Source: Acidovorax sp. sic0104
Lineage (GTDB): Bacteria > Pseudomonadota > Gammaproteobacteria > Burkholderiales > Burkholderiaceae_C
Assembly (NCBI RefSeq): GCF_019219095.1
Contig: NZ_JAHUWH010000024.1
Span: forward strand, 1 to 59,978
Direction of reading: 5' to 3'
DNA length: 59,978 nt
Below the pieces are notes generated by a model. That model searched no databases and had not been told where the DNA came from. It saw only the letters and a list, made by a program, of their open reading frames with translations. Positions within the stretch are counted from its first letter, which is position 1, and the number at the start of each line of letters is the position of its first letter. The translations under genes and the position numbers were made by a program. This document shows, piece after piece, positions 18,255 to 29,815 of this stretch.

Positions 18255-19451
18255 ATGAATGCCCTCAAAGCCTGGATCCAGCGCTATCAGCTCGCCAGCC
18301 TGGTGTTGCTCACCGTGCTGCTGGCCGTGGTGCTGCCGCTCTCGCTCGACATCTTCCGACTGAACCTGGTGGGCAAGTACCTCACCTACGCCTTCGTGGC
18401 CATCGGCCTGGTGATGGTCTGGGGCTATGGCGGCGTGCTCAGCCTGGGGCAGGGCGTGTTCTTCGGCCTGGGCGGCTACGCCATGGCCATGTTCCTCAAG
18501 CTCGAGGCCTCGGACCCCATCAGCACCAAGATCCAGTCCACCCCCGGCATTCCCGACTTCATGGACTGGAACCAGATCACCGAGCTGCCCGCGTTCTGGG
18601 TGCCGTTCAAGAGTCTGCCGTTCGCGCTGGCGGCCGTGATCGTGGTGCCCACGCTGCTGGCCTGGATCGTGAGCTTCGCCATGTTCAAGCGCCGTGTGGG
18701 GGGCGTGTACTTCGCCATCATCACCCAGGCTGTGGCGCTGATCTGCACGGTGCTCATCATCGGCCAGCAGGGCTACACGGGTGGCGTGAACGGCATGACC
18801 GACCTCAAGACCCTGTGGGGCTGGGACACGCGCACCGACAGCGCCAAATACATCCTGTACTACGTGTGCGTGGCACTGTTGGTGCTGGCCATCGTGCTGT
18901 GCCGCTTCGTGCAGACCAGCAAGCTCGGCACCCTGCTCCTGGCCATGCGCGACAAGGAAGACCGCGTGCGCTTTTCGGGCTACGACGTGGCCAACTTCAA
19001 GGTCTTCACCTTCTGCCTGGCGGCCGCGCTCTCAGGCATCGGCGGCGCGCTGTTCACGCTGCAGGTGGGCTTCATGTCGCCGAGCTTCGTGGGCATCGTG
19101 CCGTCCATCGAGATGGTGATCTACGCCGCTATCGGCGGGCGCATGAGCCTGGTGGGCGCCGTGTACGGAGCGCTGCTGGTCAATGCCGGCAAGACCTACT
19201 TCTCCGAGAGCTTTCCCGACCTGTGGCTGTTCCTGATGGCGGGCCTGTTCATCGGCGTGACCATGGCCTTCCCCATGGGCCTGGCGGGCCTGTGGGAAAG
19301 CCATGTCGTGCCCTGGTGGAAGGGACGCCGCGAGGCGCTGCGCCAGGCTGCTGTGCGTGCGCCTGCACCGCCCCCGAGCCGCCCTGCAGTCGCCGAAGCG
19401 CAGGCACCTGCCCCCAGCCTGCCCGAAGGCACCAGCAGCCAGCGCGCCTGA
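18255..19451 (+). CDS. urtC: Urea/amide ABC transporter permease (UrtC-like, LivM family)
   Basis: 398 residues, with LivM-type helices and motifs (YAFVAIGLVMVWGYGGVLSLGQGVFFGLGGYAMAM; RFSGYDVANFKVFTFCLAAALSGIGGALF). The insert after the first helices, containing the ISTKIQSTPGIPDFMDWNQ region, is characteristic of UrtC. A Pro/Ala-rich tail of about 40 residues after the last helix is poorly conserved in appearance. Pairs with the LivH-like subunit as the second half of the channel. Confidence 0.92.
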   Translation: MNALKAWIQRYQLASLVLLTVLLAVVLPLSLDIFRLNLVGKYLTYAFVAIGLVMVWGYGGVLSLGQGVFFGLGGYAMAMFLKLEASDPISTKIQSTPGIPDFMDWNQITELPAFWVPFKSLPFALAAVIVVPTLLAWIVSFAMFKRRVGGVYFAIITQAVALICTVLIIGQQGYTGGVNGMTDLKTLWGWDTRTDSAKYILYYVCVALLVLAIVLCRFVQTSKLGTLLLAMRDKEDRVRFSGYDVANFKVFTFCLAAALSGIGGALFTLQVGFMSPSFVGIVPSIEMVIYAAIGGRMSLVGAVYGALLVNAGKTYFSESFPDLWLFLMAGLFIGVTMAFPMGLAGLWESHVVPWWKGRREALRQAAVRAPAPPPSRPAVAEAQAPAPSLPEGTSSQRA

Positions 19452-19482
19452 GTGATCGCACTGCACACCTGGAGCACACCCC

Positions 19483-20226
19483 ATGAGCAACACCGACTTC
19501 GCCCTGGCCGTGGAAGACCTCACGGTCTCGTTCGATGGCTTCAAGGCCATCGACGCCCTCACGCTGTACGTGGACAAGAACGAGCTGCGCGTGATCATCG
19601 GCCCCAACGGCGCGGGCAAGACCACGCTGCTGGACCTGATCTGCGGCAAGACGCGCGCCACCGGCGGCAGCATCAAGTTCAGGAACGAGGAGCTCACGCG
19701 CATGGCCGAGCACAAGCGCGTGCGGCTGGGGATAGGCCGCAAGTTCCAGACGCCTTCGATCTACGAGAACCTCTCGGTGTTCCAGAACCTCGAAGTCTCC
19801 TACCCCTCGGGCCGCACCGTGTTCGGTGCACTGGCCTTTCGCTGCACCGATGCGGTGAAAGAGCGCGTGCAGGCCGTGGCCGACGACATCGGCCTGGGCG
19901 ACAAGCTCGCCACGGAGGCCGGTCTGCTCTCGCACGGCCAGAAGCAGTGGCTGGAGATCGGCATGCTGCTGATGCAGGAGCCCGAGCTCCTGATGCTCGA
20001 CGAGCCCATCGCCGGCATGAGCGCGCGCGAGCGCGAGCTCACGGCCGAGTTGCTGCAACGCATCTGCAAGAACCGCGCGGTGATCGTGATCGAGCACGAC
20101 ATGGATTTCGTCAAGCGCATCGCGCACAAGGTCACCGTGATGCACCAGGGAAAGATCCTGGCCGAGGGTTCGATGGACAAGGTCCAGAACGACCCCAAGG
20201 TGATCGACGTCTACCTCGGCCATTGA
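19483..20226 (+). CDS. urtD: Urea/amide ABC transporter ATP-binding protein (UrtD-like)
   Basis: 247 residues, a single ABC ATPase. Walker A is GPNGAGKTT, the signature is the UrtD-type LSHGQKQWLEIGM rather than LSGGQ, Walker B ends MLDEPIAGMS, and the switch His is in VIEHDMDFV. These variants are typical of LivG/UrtD proteins. It lies 31 bp after urtC and 25 bp before urtE. It powers import together with UrtE on the cytoplasmic face. Confidence 0.93.
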   Translation: MSNTDFALAVEDLTVSFDGFKAIDALTLYVDKNELRVIIGPNGAGKTTLLDLICGKTRATGGSIKFRNEELTRMAEHKRVRLGIGRKFQTPSIYENLSVFQNLEVSYPSGRTVFGALAFRCTDAVKERVQAVADDIGLGDKLATEAGLLSHGQKQWLEIGMLLMQEPELLMLDEPIAGMSARERELTAELLQRICKNRAVIVIEHDMDFVKRIAHKVTVMHQGKILAEGSMDKVQNDPKVIDVYLGH

Positions 20227-20251
20227 ACGCCATCCGCACAGGAGCACCCGC

Positions 20252-20941
20252 ATGTTGGAAGTCAAGGACCTGTTCGTGGCCTACGGCCAGAGCGAAGCGC
20301 TGCACGGCATCTCCTTCGAGGGCCGCGCCAACGAGACCGTGGCCATCATGGGCCGCAACGGCATGGGCAAGACCACGCTGTTCAAGAGCCTGATGGGTGT
20401 GATGCCCGTCAAGAGCGGCAGCATCACCGTGGCAGGCCAGGAGGTGACGAAGGACGAGAGCTTTCGCCGCGTGGCCAAGGGCATTGCCTATGTGCCCCAG
20501 GGCCGCATGATCTTTCCGACCCTGACGGTGGAAGAGAACATCCAGACCGGCCTGGAGAACTCGAAGACGCGCGAGATACCCGAAGAGATCTATGCGCTGT
20601 TCCCCGTCCTCTGGGACATGCGCCGGCGCAAGGGCGGCAACCTCTCGGGCGGGCAGCAGCAGCAGCTGGCCATCGCCCGTGCGCTGGTGACCGACCCCAA
20701 GGTGCTGCTGCTCGACGAGCCCACCGAGGGCATACAGCCTTCAATCATCAAGGACATCGCCCGCGCGCTCAACGAGATCCGCAAGCTGCGCAAGATCACC
20801 ATCGTGGTGAGCGAGCAGGTGCTCTCGTTCGCCATGGACGTGGCCGACCGCCTGTTCGTCATCGAAGGCGGCCGCCTGGTGCACGAGACCGCGCGCGCCG
20901 ACACCGACCAGCAGCGCATCAAGGCCTATCTCTCCGTTTGA
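20252..20941 (+). CDS. urtE: Urea/amide ABC transporter ATP-binding protein (UrtE-like)
   Basis: 229 residues, LivF/UrtE type. Walker A reads GRNGMGKTT, the signature LSGGQQQQLAIARAL, Walker B LLLDEPTEGIQPSI, and the switch region VVSEQVLSFA, where the usual His is replaced by Gln as is normal in this branch. The phrase PTEGIQPSIIKDI is characteristic of UrtE. Last transporter gene; formamidase follows after 61 bp. Confidence 0.93.
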   Translation: MLEVKDLFVAYGQSEALHGISFEGRANETVAIMGRNGMGKTTLFKSLMGVMPVKSGSITVAGQEVTKDESFRRVAKGIAYVPQGRMIFPTLTVEENIQTGLENSKTREIPEEIYALFPVLWDMRRRKGGNLSGGQQQQLAIARALVTDPKVLLLDEPTEGIQPSIIKDIARALNEIRKLRKITIVVSEQVLSFAMDVADRLFVIEGGRLVHETARADTDQQRIKAYLSV

Positions 20942-21002
20942 CCACGCCGGTCAGCCCACTTTTCGTCCCTCCCAAAGCCATCCATCCAAGGAGCAATACA
21001 CC

Positions 21003-22232
21003 ATGGCCGATACCCTGATCAAGGTGGACCTCAAGCAGTCGCCGTACGACAACCCCCAGGTGCACAACCGCTGGCACCCGGACATTCCCATGGCCGTGTG
21101 GGTGGAGCCCGGGGCGGAGTTCAAGCTGGAGACCTACGACTGGACCGGAGGCGCCATCCAAAACAACGACAGCGCCGACGACGTGCGCGACGTGGATCTG
21201 TCCACCGTGCACTTCCTGTCGGGGCCGGTGGGTGTCAAGGGCGCCGAGCCCGGCGACCTGCTGGTGGTGGACCTGCTCGATATCGGCGCGCGCGACGACA
21301 GCCTGTGGGGCTTCAACGGCTTCTTCTCGAAGAAGAACGGTGGCGGCTTCCTGACCGAGCACTACCCGCTGGCGCAGAAGTCCATCTGGGACTTCCACGG
21401 AATGTTCACCAGCAGCCGCCACATCCCGGGCGTGAACTTCGCGGGGCTGATCCACCCGGGCCTGATCGGCTGCCTGCCCGACCAGAAGATGCTCGACGCG
21501 TGGAATGCGCGCGAGGCCGAGCTGATCGCCACCGACCCGCACCGCATCCCCGGGCTGGCCAACCCGCCCAACGCCACCACGGCCCACATGGGCACGCTGC
21601 AGGGCGAGGCCAGGGCCAAGGCGGCCGCCGAGGGGGCGCGCACCGTGCCGCCTCGCGAGCACGGCGGCAATTGCGACATCAAGGACCTCTCGCGCGGCTC
21701 CAAGGTCTACTTCCCGGTGTACGTGGAAGGCGCAGGCCTGTCGGTGGGCGACCTGCACTTCAGCCAGGGCGATGGTGAGATCACCTTCTGCGGTGCCATC
21801 GAGATGGCCGGCTGGGTGCACATGAAGGTCAGCCTGATCAAGGGCGGCATGGCCAAATACGGCATCAAGAACCCGATCTTCAAGCCCAGCCCCATCACGC
21901 CCAACTACAAGGACTACCTGATCTTCGAGGGGATCTCGGTTGACGAATCGGGTCAGCAGCACTACCTGGATGTGACAGTGGCCTACCGCCAGGCCTGCCT
22001 GAACGCCATCGAGTACCTCAAGAAGTTCGGCTACAGCGGCGCACAGGCCTATTCCATCCTTGGCACTGCCCCGGTGCAGGGTCACATCAGCGGCGTGGTC
22101 GACGTGCCCAATGCCTGCGCCACGCTGTGGCTGCCCACCGAGATCTTCGACTTCGACATCAACCCCACGGCCGCTGGCCCGGTCAAGGTGCTCGACGGCA
22201 GTGTGGACATGCCGATCTCGCAGGACAAGTAA
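21003..22232 (+). CDS. fmdA: Formamidase
   Basis: 409 residues, matching FmdA of Methylophilus in length and in order of segments. It belongs to the acetamidase/formamidase family, which hydrolyses formamide to formate and ammonia in the cytoplasm. Visible family landmarks are HNRWHPDIPMAVWVEPG, DDVRDVDLSTVHFLSGPV, EPGDLLVVDLLDIG, the HIPGVNFAGLIHPGLIGC segment and GDGEITFCGAIEMAG. AAGGAG lies 9 nt before the ATG. Its place between the transporter and fmdB/amiE is the known fmd operon arrangement. Confidence 0.95.
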   Translation: MADTLIKVDLKQSPYDNPQVHNRWHPDIPMAVWVEPGAEFKLETYDWTGGAIQNNDSADDVRDVDLSTVHFLSGPVGVKGAEPGDLLVVDLLDIGARDDSLWGFNGFFSKKNGGGFLTEHYPLAQKSIWDFHGMFTSSRHIPGVNFAGLIHPGLIGCLPDQKMLDAWNAREAELIATDPHRIPGLANPPNATTAHMGTLQGEARAKAAAEGARTVPPREHGGNCDIKDLSRGSKVYFPVYVEGAGLSVGDLHFSQGDGEITFCGAIEMAGWVHMKVSLIKGGMAKYGIKNPIFKPSPITPNYKDYLIFEGISVDESGQQHYLDVTVAYRQACLNAIEYLKKFGYSGAQAYSILGTAPVQGHISGVVDVPNACATLWLPTEIFDFDINPTAAGPVKVLDGSVDMPISQDK

Positions 22233-22252
22233 CCGGCCAGCCAAGGACCACC

Positions 22253-22618
22253 ATGCCTACCTACGACTACGACTGCACGGGCTGCGGCCCCTTTGATGCG
22301 CTGCGCAGCGTGGCGGCGCGCAACGAACCCTGCGCCTGCCCGGGCTGTGGCGCACCTTCCGCACGCGTGTTTGCGCATGCGCCGCACCTGGCCTGCGTGA
22401 GCCCGGAGCAGCGCAGGGCGCACGACACCAACGAGCGTGCCCGGCACGCACCTCGCTCATCACGCGATGGTGATGCAGGCAGCTATGGGCGGCTGCGCCA
22501 CCCTTCGGGGTGCGGTTGCTGCAGCGGCAACGGCAGCGGCAAGCGCGGCTCTACCGTGACGGCACCCGACGGCGCAAAAACCTTTCCATCCAAGCGCCCC
22601 TGGATGATCAGCCACTAG
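22253..22618 (+). CDS. fmdB: FmdB-family zinc-ribbon protein
   Basis: 121 residues. The N-terminal 45 residues are the FmdB/CxxC_CxxC zinc ribbon: [12 protein letters not shown], then [13 protein letters not shown]. The rest is low-complexity, with a second Cys-rich stretch ([12 protein letters not shown]) and a basic tail. FmdB was proposed to regulate the Methylophilus formamidase operon, but its molecular role is not settled; many FmdB-type proteins are simply small ribbon proteins. It sits 20 bp after fmdA and 31 bp before amiE, clearly in the same operon. The ATG at 22253 is chosen because the ribbon begins there. Confidence 0.88.
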   Translation: MPTYDYDCTGCGPFDALRSVAARNEPCACPGCGAPSARVFAHAPHLACVSPEQRRAHDTNERARHAPRSSRDGDAGSYGRLRHPSGCGCCSGNGSGKRGSTVTAPDGAKTFPSKRPWMISH

Positions 22619-22649
22619 CTGGTCCCACGACTCCCAAGGAGAACACGCC

Positions 22650-23675
22650 ATGATCCACGGCGATATTTCAAGCAGCAAGGACACCGTGGGCGTCGCGGTC
22701 GTCAACTACAAGATGCCGCGACTGCACAGCAAGGCCGACGTGCTGGACAACGCGCGCAAGATCGCCGACATGCTGGTGGGCATGAAGACCGGCCTGCTAG
22801 GCATGGACCTGGTGGTCTTCCCCGAGTACAGCACCCACGGCATCATGTACGACCGCCAGGAGATGATGGACACGGCCACCATCATCCCCGGAGAGGAGAC
22901 GGCGATCTTCGCCGCCGCCTGCCGCAAGGCCAAGGTCTGGGGCGTGTTCTCGCTCACAGGCGAGCGCCACGAGGAGCATCCGCACAAGATGCCCTACAAC
23001 ACGCTGATCTTGATGAACGACCACGGAGAGATCGTGCAGAAGTACCGCAAGATCATGCCCTGGACGCCCATCGAGGGCTGGTACCCGGGCGACCAGACCT
23101 TCGTGAGCGAGGGCCCCAAGGGCCTCAAGATCAGCCTCATCATCTGCGACGACGGCAACTACCCCGAGATCTGGCGCGATTGCGCGATGAAGGGCGCCGA
23201 GCTCATCGTGCGTTGCCAGGGCTACATGTACCCTGCCAAGGAGCAGCAGATCCTCATCAGCAAGGCCATGGCCTTTGCCAACAACACCTACGTGGCGGTG
23301 GCCAATGCGGCCGGGTTCGATGGCGTGTACAGCTACTTCGGCCACTCGGCGTTGATCGGTTTCGATGGCCGAACTCTGGGCGAGTGCGGCGAGGAGGAAT
23401 ATGGCGTGCAGTACGCGGCGCTGTCCACCAGTCTGATCCGTGACTTCCGCGCGAACGGCCAGTCCGAGAATCATCTGTTCAAGCTGCTGCACCGCGGCTA
23501 CACCGGCGTGATCAATTCCGGAGAGGGCGACAAGGGCGTAGCCGCCTGCCCTTATGGCTTCTACCACCGATGGGTGACCGACCCCGAAGGCACGCGTGCT
23601 GCGGTGCAGGCGCTCACTCGCACGACGGTGGGCACAGCCGAATGCCCCATCGAGGGAATTCCCCACGGCGGGTGA
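22650..23675 (+). CDS. amiE: Aliphatic amidase
   Basis: 341 residues, full length for AmiE-type nitrilase-superfamily amidases, which hydrolyse acetamide, propionamide and similar amides to the acid and ammonia. The catalytic triad is intact at the canonical positions: Glu59 (VVFPEY), Lys134 ([10 protein letters not shown]) and Cys166 (LIICDDGN). The ribosome site AAGGAG precedes the ATG. Together with formamidase and the transporter it lets the cell use short amides as nitrogen and carbon sources. Last gene of the operon; no clear terminator hairpin is seen directly after it. Confidence 0.95.
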   Translation: MIHGDISSSKDTVGVAVVNYKMPRLHSKADVLDNARKIADMLVGMKTGLLGMDLVVFPEYSTHGIMYDRQEMMDTATIIPGEETAIFAAACRKAKVWGVFSLTGERHEEHPHKMPYNTLILMNDHGEIVQKYRKIMPWTPIEGWYPGDQTFVSEGPKGLKISLIICDDGNYPEIWRDCAMKGAELIVRCQGYMYPAKEQQILISKAMAFANNTYVAVANAAGFDGVYSYFGHSALIGFDGRTLGECGEEEYGVQYAALSTSLIRDFRANGQSENHLFKLLHRGYTGVINSGEGDKGVAACPYGFYHRWVTDPEGTRAAVQALTRTTVGTAECPIEGIPHGG

Positions 23676-23958
23676 CGCACCGTTTCAGCGCGGGCCGGCC
23701 AGTTGCCGGTGGTGGATGCACGTGCTGGCGTGCGCATCACCTTCCACGGCGTGGGCTTGCGGGCCCGCTCCGTTTCGGTCTTTCTGGCCAGCTCCCTTGC
23801 CTTCGCTCCGTCCCCGGAGCATCGCACGGGCTGGGCGCAGCTGCAGGGGCGGCGCGACGTCGCAGCCGGGCGCGCAACCTGAGCGTCGAAAGCGGTTCGG
23901 CAGGTCCACCGCTCGCCTGGACCTGTCGGGTGCTGTGGCGACAGGTGCGTACAGATGG

Positions 23959-24000
23959 GTCAAGGTACGTCAAGGTGCGTCAAGGTGCGTCAAGGTGCGT
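23959..24000 (+). repeat. Tandem 10-bp repeat, four units
   Basis: The unit GTCAAGGTGC is repeated four times without gaps (first copy has A for G at position 9), ending with GT. It lies about 60 bp upstream of the inferred metH promoter. The period is one helical turn, which would put each copy on the same DNA face. Confidence 0.9.
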
Positions 24001-24059
24001 GGCCATCAGCGGCGTGCGGGGTTGCGGAGGGAACGTTCCTGCGAATCTCGCCAGTTCGG

Positions 24060-24065
24060 TAAAAT
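24060..24065 (+). promoter_or_regulatory. Candidate -10 element of the metH promoter
   Basis: TAAAAT lies 7 bp before the first base of the riboswitch, where a transcript start would be expected. No good -35 hexamer is seen at 16-18 bp spacing, so activator help is possible. Confidence 0.4.
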
Positions 24066-24071
24066 CAAGCT

Positions 24072-24160
24072 CCCCCGAGGAGCGTTGCAGCGGACCCCCT
24101 TGCCCAGGCTTCGGGCAGGCATCCGTCAGGCTCGGGGTCGACCAACCCGCAACGACGCTC
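24072..24160 (+). promoter_or_regulatory. SAH (S-adenosylhomocysteine) riboswitch
   Basis: The RNA matches the SAH riboswitch pattern. Stem P1 pairs CCCCGAG (from 24073) with CTCGGGG (24131-24137), followed by the conserved GAGGAGCG core. A CAGGCTCGG-type strand follows, with a variable hairpin in between (GCCC...GGGC). Downstream, GCAA (24149-24152) and CGCTC (24156-24160) pair back to TTGC (24085-24088) and GAGCG (24080-24084) to make the pseudoknot. It lies 34 nt before the metH start. SAH riboswitches turn on SAH-recycling genes when SAH accumulates, so methionine synthase here would rise with SAH. Confidence 0.88.
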
Positions 24161-24193
24161 ACCTGTTACCGATACCCCTTGCAGGTGAGCCTG

Positions 24194-26935
<2,742 letters not shown>

Positions 26936-26998
26936 TGCTATGAGTTAGATAGCACTCAGCGCTTTCTGAAAGGGCGCCAGGGCCATATTCAGCCAAAA
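26936..26998 (+). repeat. Degenerate dispersed repeat (GCTAT...ATAGC type)
   Basis: TGCTATGAGTTAGATAGCACT followed by CAGCGCTTTCTGAAAGGGCGC and an AT-rich end resembles short palindromic repeats scattered in Comamonadaceae genomes. Related fragments appear near 47730 (GATAGC...GCTATC) and 49602-49660. The assignment rests on memory of such repeats and partial similarity within the window. Confidence 0.35.
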
Positions 26999-27003
26999 TA
27001 ACG

Positions 27004-27025
27004 AAAGCCCCGCATGCGGGGCTTT
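27004..27025. terminator. Bidirectional terminator between metH and aroK
   Basis: AAAGCCCCGC-AT-GCGGGGCTTT is a perfect 10-bp stem with A-rich and T-rich edges on both sides. It lies between the convergent metH and shikimate kinase genes, 79 bp from the end of the latter. Confidence 0.85.
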
Positions 27026-27104
27026 CCTTGAGCTGCGGTGCACGGGCTATGGGCACGCACAGCAACCGGAGCCGGTGCTGCCGCGCATGCAGGCTGCACC
27101 GGCC

Positions 27105-27653
27105 TCACTCCGTCGCGGCGCTGCCCGTTGGCGCATGGCCTGCCATCTCCAGCTGCATCATGATCATGTTGACCAGGGTGTGCACCGTGGGGCGCCCGGT
27201 TTCGATGATGTAGTGCGCGGTCTCGCGGTAGAGCCCGTCGCGCTGGGCGTAGAGGTCGCGCAGCTTGTCCAGCGGGTTGCCGCCTTGCAGCAGGGGGCGC
27301 GTGCGGTCGTGCTTCACGCGCTTGAAGATTTCTTCGGGTGAAGCGCGCAGGTAGACCACCGGGCCGAAGGTGCGCAGCACGTCGCGGTTCTGCGGGCGCA
27401 GCACGGCCCCGCCGCCGGTGGAAAGCACCATGCCCCCGTCGCCGCTGCACACTTCAGCCAGCACCTCGGACTCCAGGTCGCGAAAGCGCGCCTCGCCCTC
27501 GGCCTCGAAGAAGCTGCGGATGGTGGTGCCGATCAGCTGCTCCAGCCGGTGGTCCAGGTCGACGAATGGCACGCCAGCGCGGTGGGCCAGTTGCCGGCCG
27601 ACGGTGGATTTGCCCGAGCCGGGCATGCCGACCAGTGCACAGCGAATCTGCAT
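27105..27653 (-). CDS. aroK: Shikimate kinase
   Basis: 182 residues, normal length. Phosphorylates shikimate at the 3-position in the chorismate pathway, in the cytoplasm. Walker A is GMPGSGKST, the shikimate-site aspartate lies in FVDLDHRLE, the arginine in FRDLESEVL, and the Gly loop in STGGGAVLRP; the lid arginine appears in RTRPLLQGGNP. Convergent with metH and separated by 202 bp from the divergent BrkB gene. AroK is often followed by aroB in proteobacteria; here it is not. Confidence 0.93.
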   Translation of the reverse strand: MQIRCALVGMPGSGKSTVGRQLAHRAGVPFVDLDHRLEQLIGTTIRSFFEAEGEARFRDLESEVLAEVCSGDGGMVLSTGGGAVLRPQNRDVLRTFGPVVYLRASPEEIFKRVKHDRTRPLLQGGNPLDKLRDLYAQRDGLYRETAHYIIETGRPTVHTLVNMIMMQLEMAGHAPTGSAATE

Positions 27654-27855
27654 AGATGTCCTGTTGTATTGAATGCTGTACCAACTGGGCGCTGAGTGTA
27701 AGGGGCACAGCCGCGCCTCAGCACGCTCTGGTGGGCGTGGCGCTGGAGTGGATGCACAGGGCGAAGCAGGGGGGCTGCCGATGTCGGACCCCGCCTACCT
27801 GCGGTGCCGCGATTCGCGGGTGGACGCTGGCGGTATCTCGCCATAGGCTTACGGC

Positions 27856-28812
27856 ATGACCGCTCCCCGCCTGCTGCGACGCGCCCTGCGCCTTGTCGAA
27901 CCCCTGTGGAAGATGGTCGAGCCGTTCTGGCGCGCGACCAACCTGTGGCTGGACGCGGACGGCCTGCGCATGAGCGCCGCGATGTCCTTCTACGGCATGC
28001 TGAGCCTGGCCCCGTTGTTGTTGTTGCTGGTGGGCGTGCTGGGTTGGTGGATGGACCGCAGCTATCTGGAGACCAACCTCATCGCGCAGGTGCAGGCAGT
28101 CATGGGCCAGCAGGTGGCCGACGTGGTGCGCCAGGCGCTGGCCAGCGCCAAAGAGCCCTCGGAAGGGCGGCTGGCCTCTCTGATCGGGTTCGTGGTGCTG
28201 GTGTCCGGCGCCACCGGGGTGTTCGTGGAGCTGCAGTCGGCGCTGGAGCACCTGTGGCGCGGCGGCGCGGCCGGGCAGCAGCGCGCGGCGTGGTGGCGCA
28301 TGGCCTCGCTGCGGCTGCGGGGGCTTGCGTATGTGCTGGCACTGGGCTTCCTGCTTCTGGTGTCGCTGGTGCTGTCCACCATGATCAACCTGTTTGCGCA
28401 CTGGGCCAGTGCGCACTGGTCGTCCGCGCCGCTGGCGCCTGCCATGCAGATCCTCAACGAAGTGGTGGCGTTCGGCTTTGCGGTGCTGCTGTTCATGGGG
28501 TTGATGCGCATCGGTGGCGGTGCAAGGCCACGCTCGCGCTGCATCCTGGCCGGGGCCGTGGTGGGGGCGACGCTGTTCACCGTGGGCAAGCAGCTGCTGG
28601 CCTGGTATCTGTCCACTGCGGCCGTCGTGTCGGCCTACGGGGCTGCGGGCTCGCTGGTGGTGCTGCTCATGTGGATCTACTTCTCGTCTGCCGTGTTGCT
28701 GTTCTCTGCCAGCTGCGCGCGTGCTTTCCAGGAGCTGGGCACGGCACCGCCCGAGCCGGGCACGCTTGTCGATCCGGCCAACGCATCGCATACGGAAAGC
28801 CAAGGTTTGTAA
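27856..28812 (+). CDS. YihY/BrkB-family inner-membrane protein
   Basis: 318 residues with about six membrane helices. Family landmarks include the N-terminal RMSAAMSFYGMLSLAPLLLLLVGV, GATGVFVELQSALEHLWR, and the C-terminal AGSLVVLLMWIYFSSAVLLFSASCARAF. The family was once called RNase BN by mistake; its real function is unknown and may concern export. The ATG at 27856 has no strong ribosome site. Free-standing, with 119 bp to the next gene. Confidence 0.88.
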   Translation: MTAPRLLRRALRLVEPLWKMVEPFWRATNLWLDADGLRMSAAMSFYGMLSLAPLLLLLVGVLGWWMDRSYLETNLIAQVQAVMGQQVADVVRQALASAKEPSEGRLASLIGFVVLVSGATGVFVELQSALEHLWRGGAAGQQRAAWWRMASLRLRGLAYVLALGFLLLVSLVLSTMINLFAHWASAHWSSAPLAPAMQILNEVVAFGFAVLLFMGLMRIGGGARPRSRCILAGAVVGATLFTVGKQLLAWYLSTAAVVSAYGAAGSLVVLLMWIYFSSAVLLFSASCARAFQELGTAPPEPGTLVDPANASHTESQGL

Positions 28813-28931
28813 ACAAACAGCTTCTTACGTCCTTTACAGCCCCTATGCCCGGTTTGCTGGCCCTGGCAGGTACTCTGCAGCCACCCTTCCTGCGTTGTGT
28901 TGGTACCGCAGGACCTTTCGGAGAAAAAATC

Positions 28932-29735
28932 ATGAGCCTGATCGTTTCATCAACCCCCCGTCATGCAGTAGCGGCCGTGCCCCACGCAGGGATGGCGGGC
29001 GCTGGTCCTTCCCTCAAATGGCTGTGGGTCGCCATCGGCGTGCTGGGTGTGAGCGTGGTGGCGCTGGGCACGACCCTGGTGGTGCAAAACAGTGGCAAGT
29101 CCGCCGACCAGGCACCGGCATCCCCTGCGGTGGCCGCCATTGCGCAACCGGCGCCGGGCATGCCCACGGTCGAGAGCCTGGCCCCGACCAAGCCGCTGCC
29201 GCAAGCCCCGCAGCGCAACGGGTTGGTGGCCCAGGGACCCGGTCATGCGCAGGGCGGCCCCGCCGAGCCGACCGCACAGTACTCGCAGCAGCCCTACCAG
29301 CAAACCTTGCGCACTGCCGCACAGGCGCCCGTGTGTGCCACCTGCGGCCGGGTGGAGTCCGTGCAGGCCGTGCAGCAGGCCGCACCGGCCACCGGAGTCG
29401 GCGCTGTGGCGGGCGGCGTGTTGGGGGCCGTGGTGGGCAACCAGGTCGGCAAGGGCAATGGCCGCGCTGCCGCCACCGTTCTGGGCGCCGTAGGCGGTGG
29501 CTATGTGGGCCACAAGGTCGAGGAGCGCACGCGCACGCAGACGGTCTACCAGATCGCCGTGCGCATGGACGACGGCTCGGTGCGGCGCTTCACCCGCTCG
29601 CAACCGCCCGCTGTGGGCACACCCGTGGTATTGCAGGGCAAGGGGTTCCGCGTGGACGACGGCGCCGCCTCGCGCGCAGCCGATCCTTATCCGCGCGCCC
29701 AGCCCGGCGCCGTGCGTGTGGCCGACACATACTGA
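28932..29735 (+). CDS. Membrane-anchored glycine-zipper (2TM) protein
   Basis: 267 residues from the ATG at 28932. An N-terminal anchor helix (LWVAIGVLGVSVVALGTTLVV) is followed by a Pro/Ala/Gln-rich linker. A CATCG pair of cysteines comes next, then a glycine-zipper 2TM domain (GVGAVAGGVLGAVVGNQVGKGNGRAAATVLGAVGGGYVGHKVEE), and last a small beta domain (VYQIAVRMDDGSVRRFT). This last part is the usual companion of the zipper in SlyB/RcnB-like envelope proteins. It is probably periplasmic and envelope-associated; the precise role is unknown. A strong terminator follows at once. Confidence 0.8.
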   Translation: MSLIVSSTPRHAVAAVPHAGMAGAGPSLKWLWVAIGVLGVSVVALGTTLVVQNSGKSADQAPASPAVAAIAQPAPGMPTVESLAPTKPLPQAPQRNGLVAQGPGHAQGGPAEPTAQYSQQPYQQTLRTAAQAPVCATCGRVESVQAVQQAAPATGVGAVAGGVLGAVVGNQVGKGNGRAAATVLGAVGGGYVGHKVEERTRTQTVYQIAVRMDDGSVRRFTRSQPPAVGTPVVLQGKGFRVDDGAASRAADPYPRAQPGAVRVADTY

Positions 29736-29750
29736 TCTCCCGCTTTCACC

Positions 29751-29782
29751 TGCAAAAAGCCCGCAGATGCGGGCTTTTTGCA
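29751..29782. terminator. Bidirectional terminator after the glycine-zipper gene
   Basis: TGCAAAAAGCCCGC-AGAT-GCGGGCTTTTTGCA is a perfect 14-bp stem with its own A and T tracts. It ends the glycine-zipper transcript and, on the other strand, the enamidase operon that stops at 29816. Confidence 0.88.
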
Positions 29783-29815
29783 GGGCATGCGTTGAACGAA
29801 CCCGAGGCTGCAGGG

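Noticed and set aside
23959..24000. CRISPR-like array
   Set aside because: The units are only 10 bp and have no spacers, so this is a simple tandem repeat.
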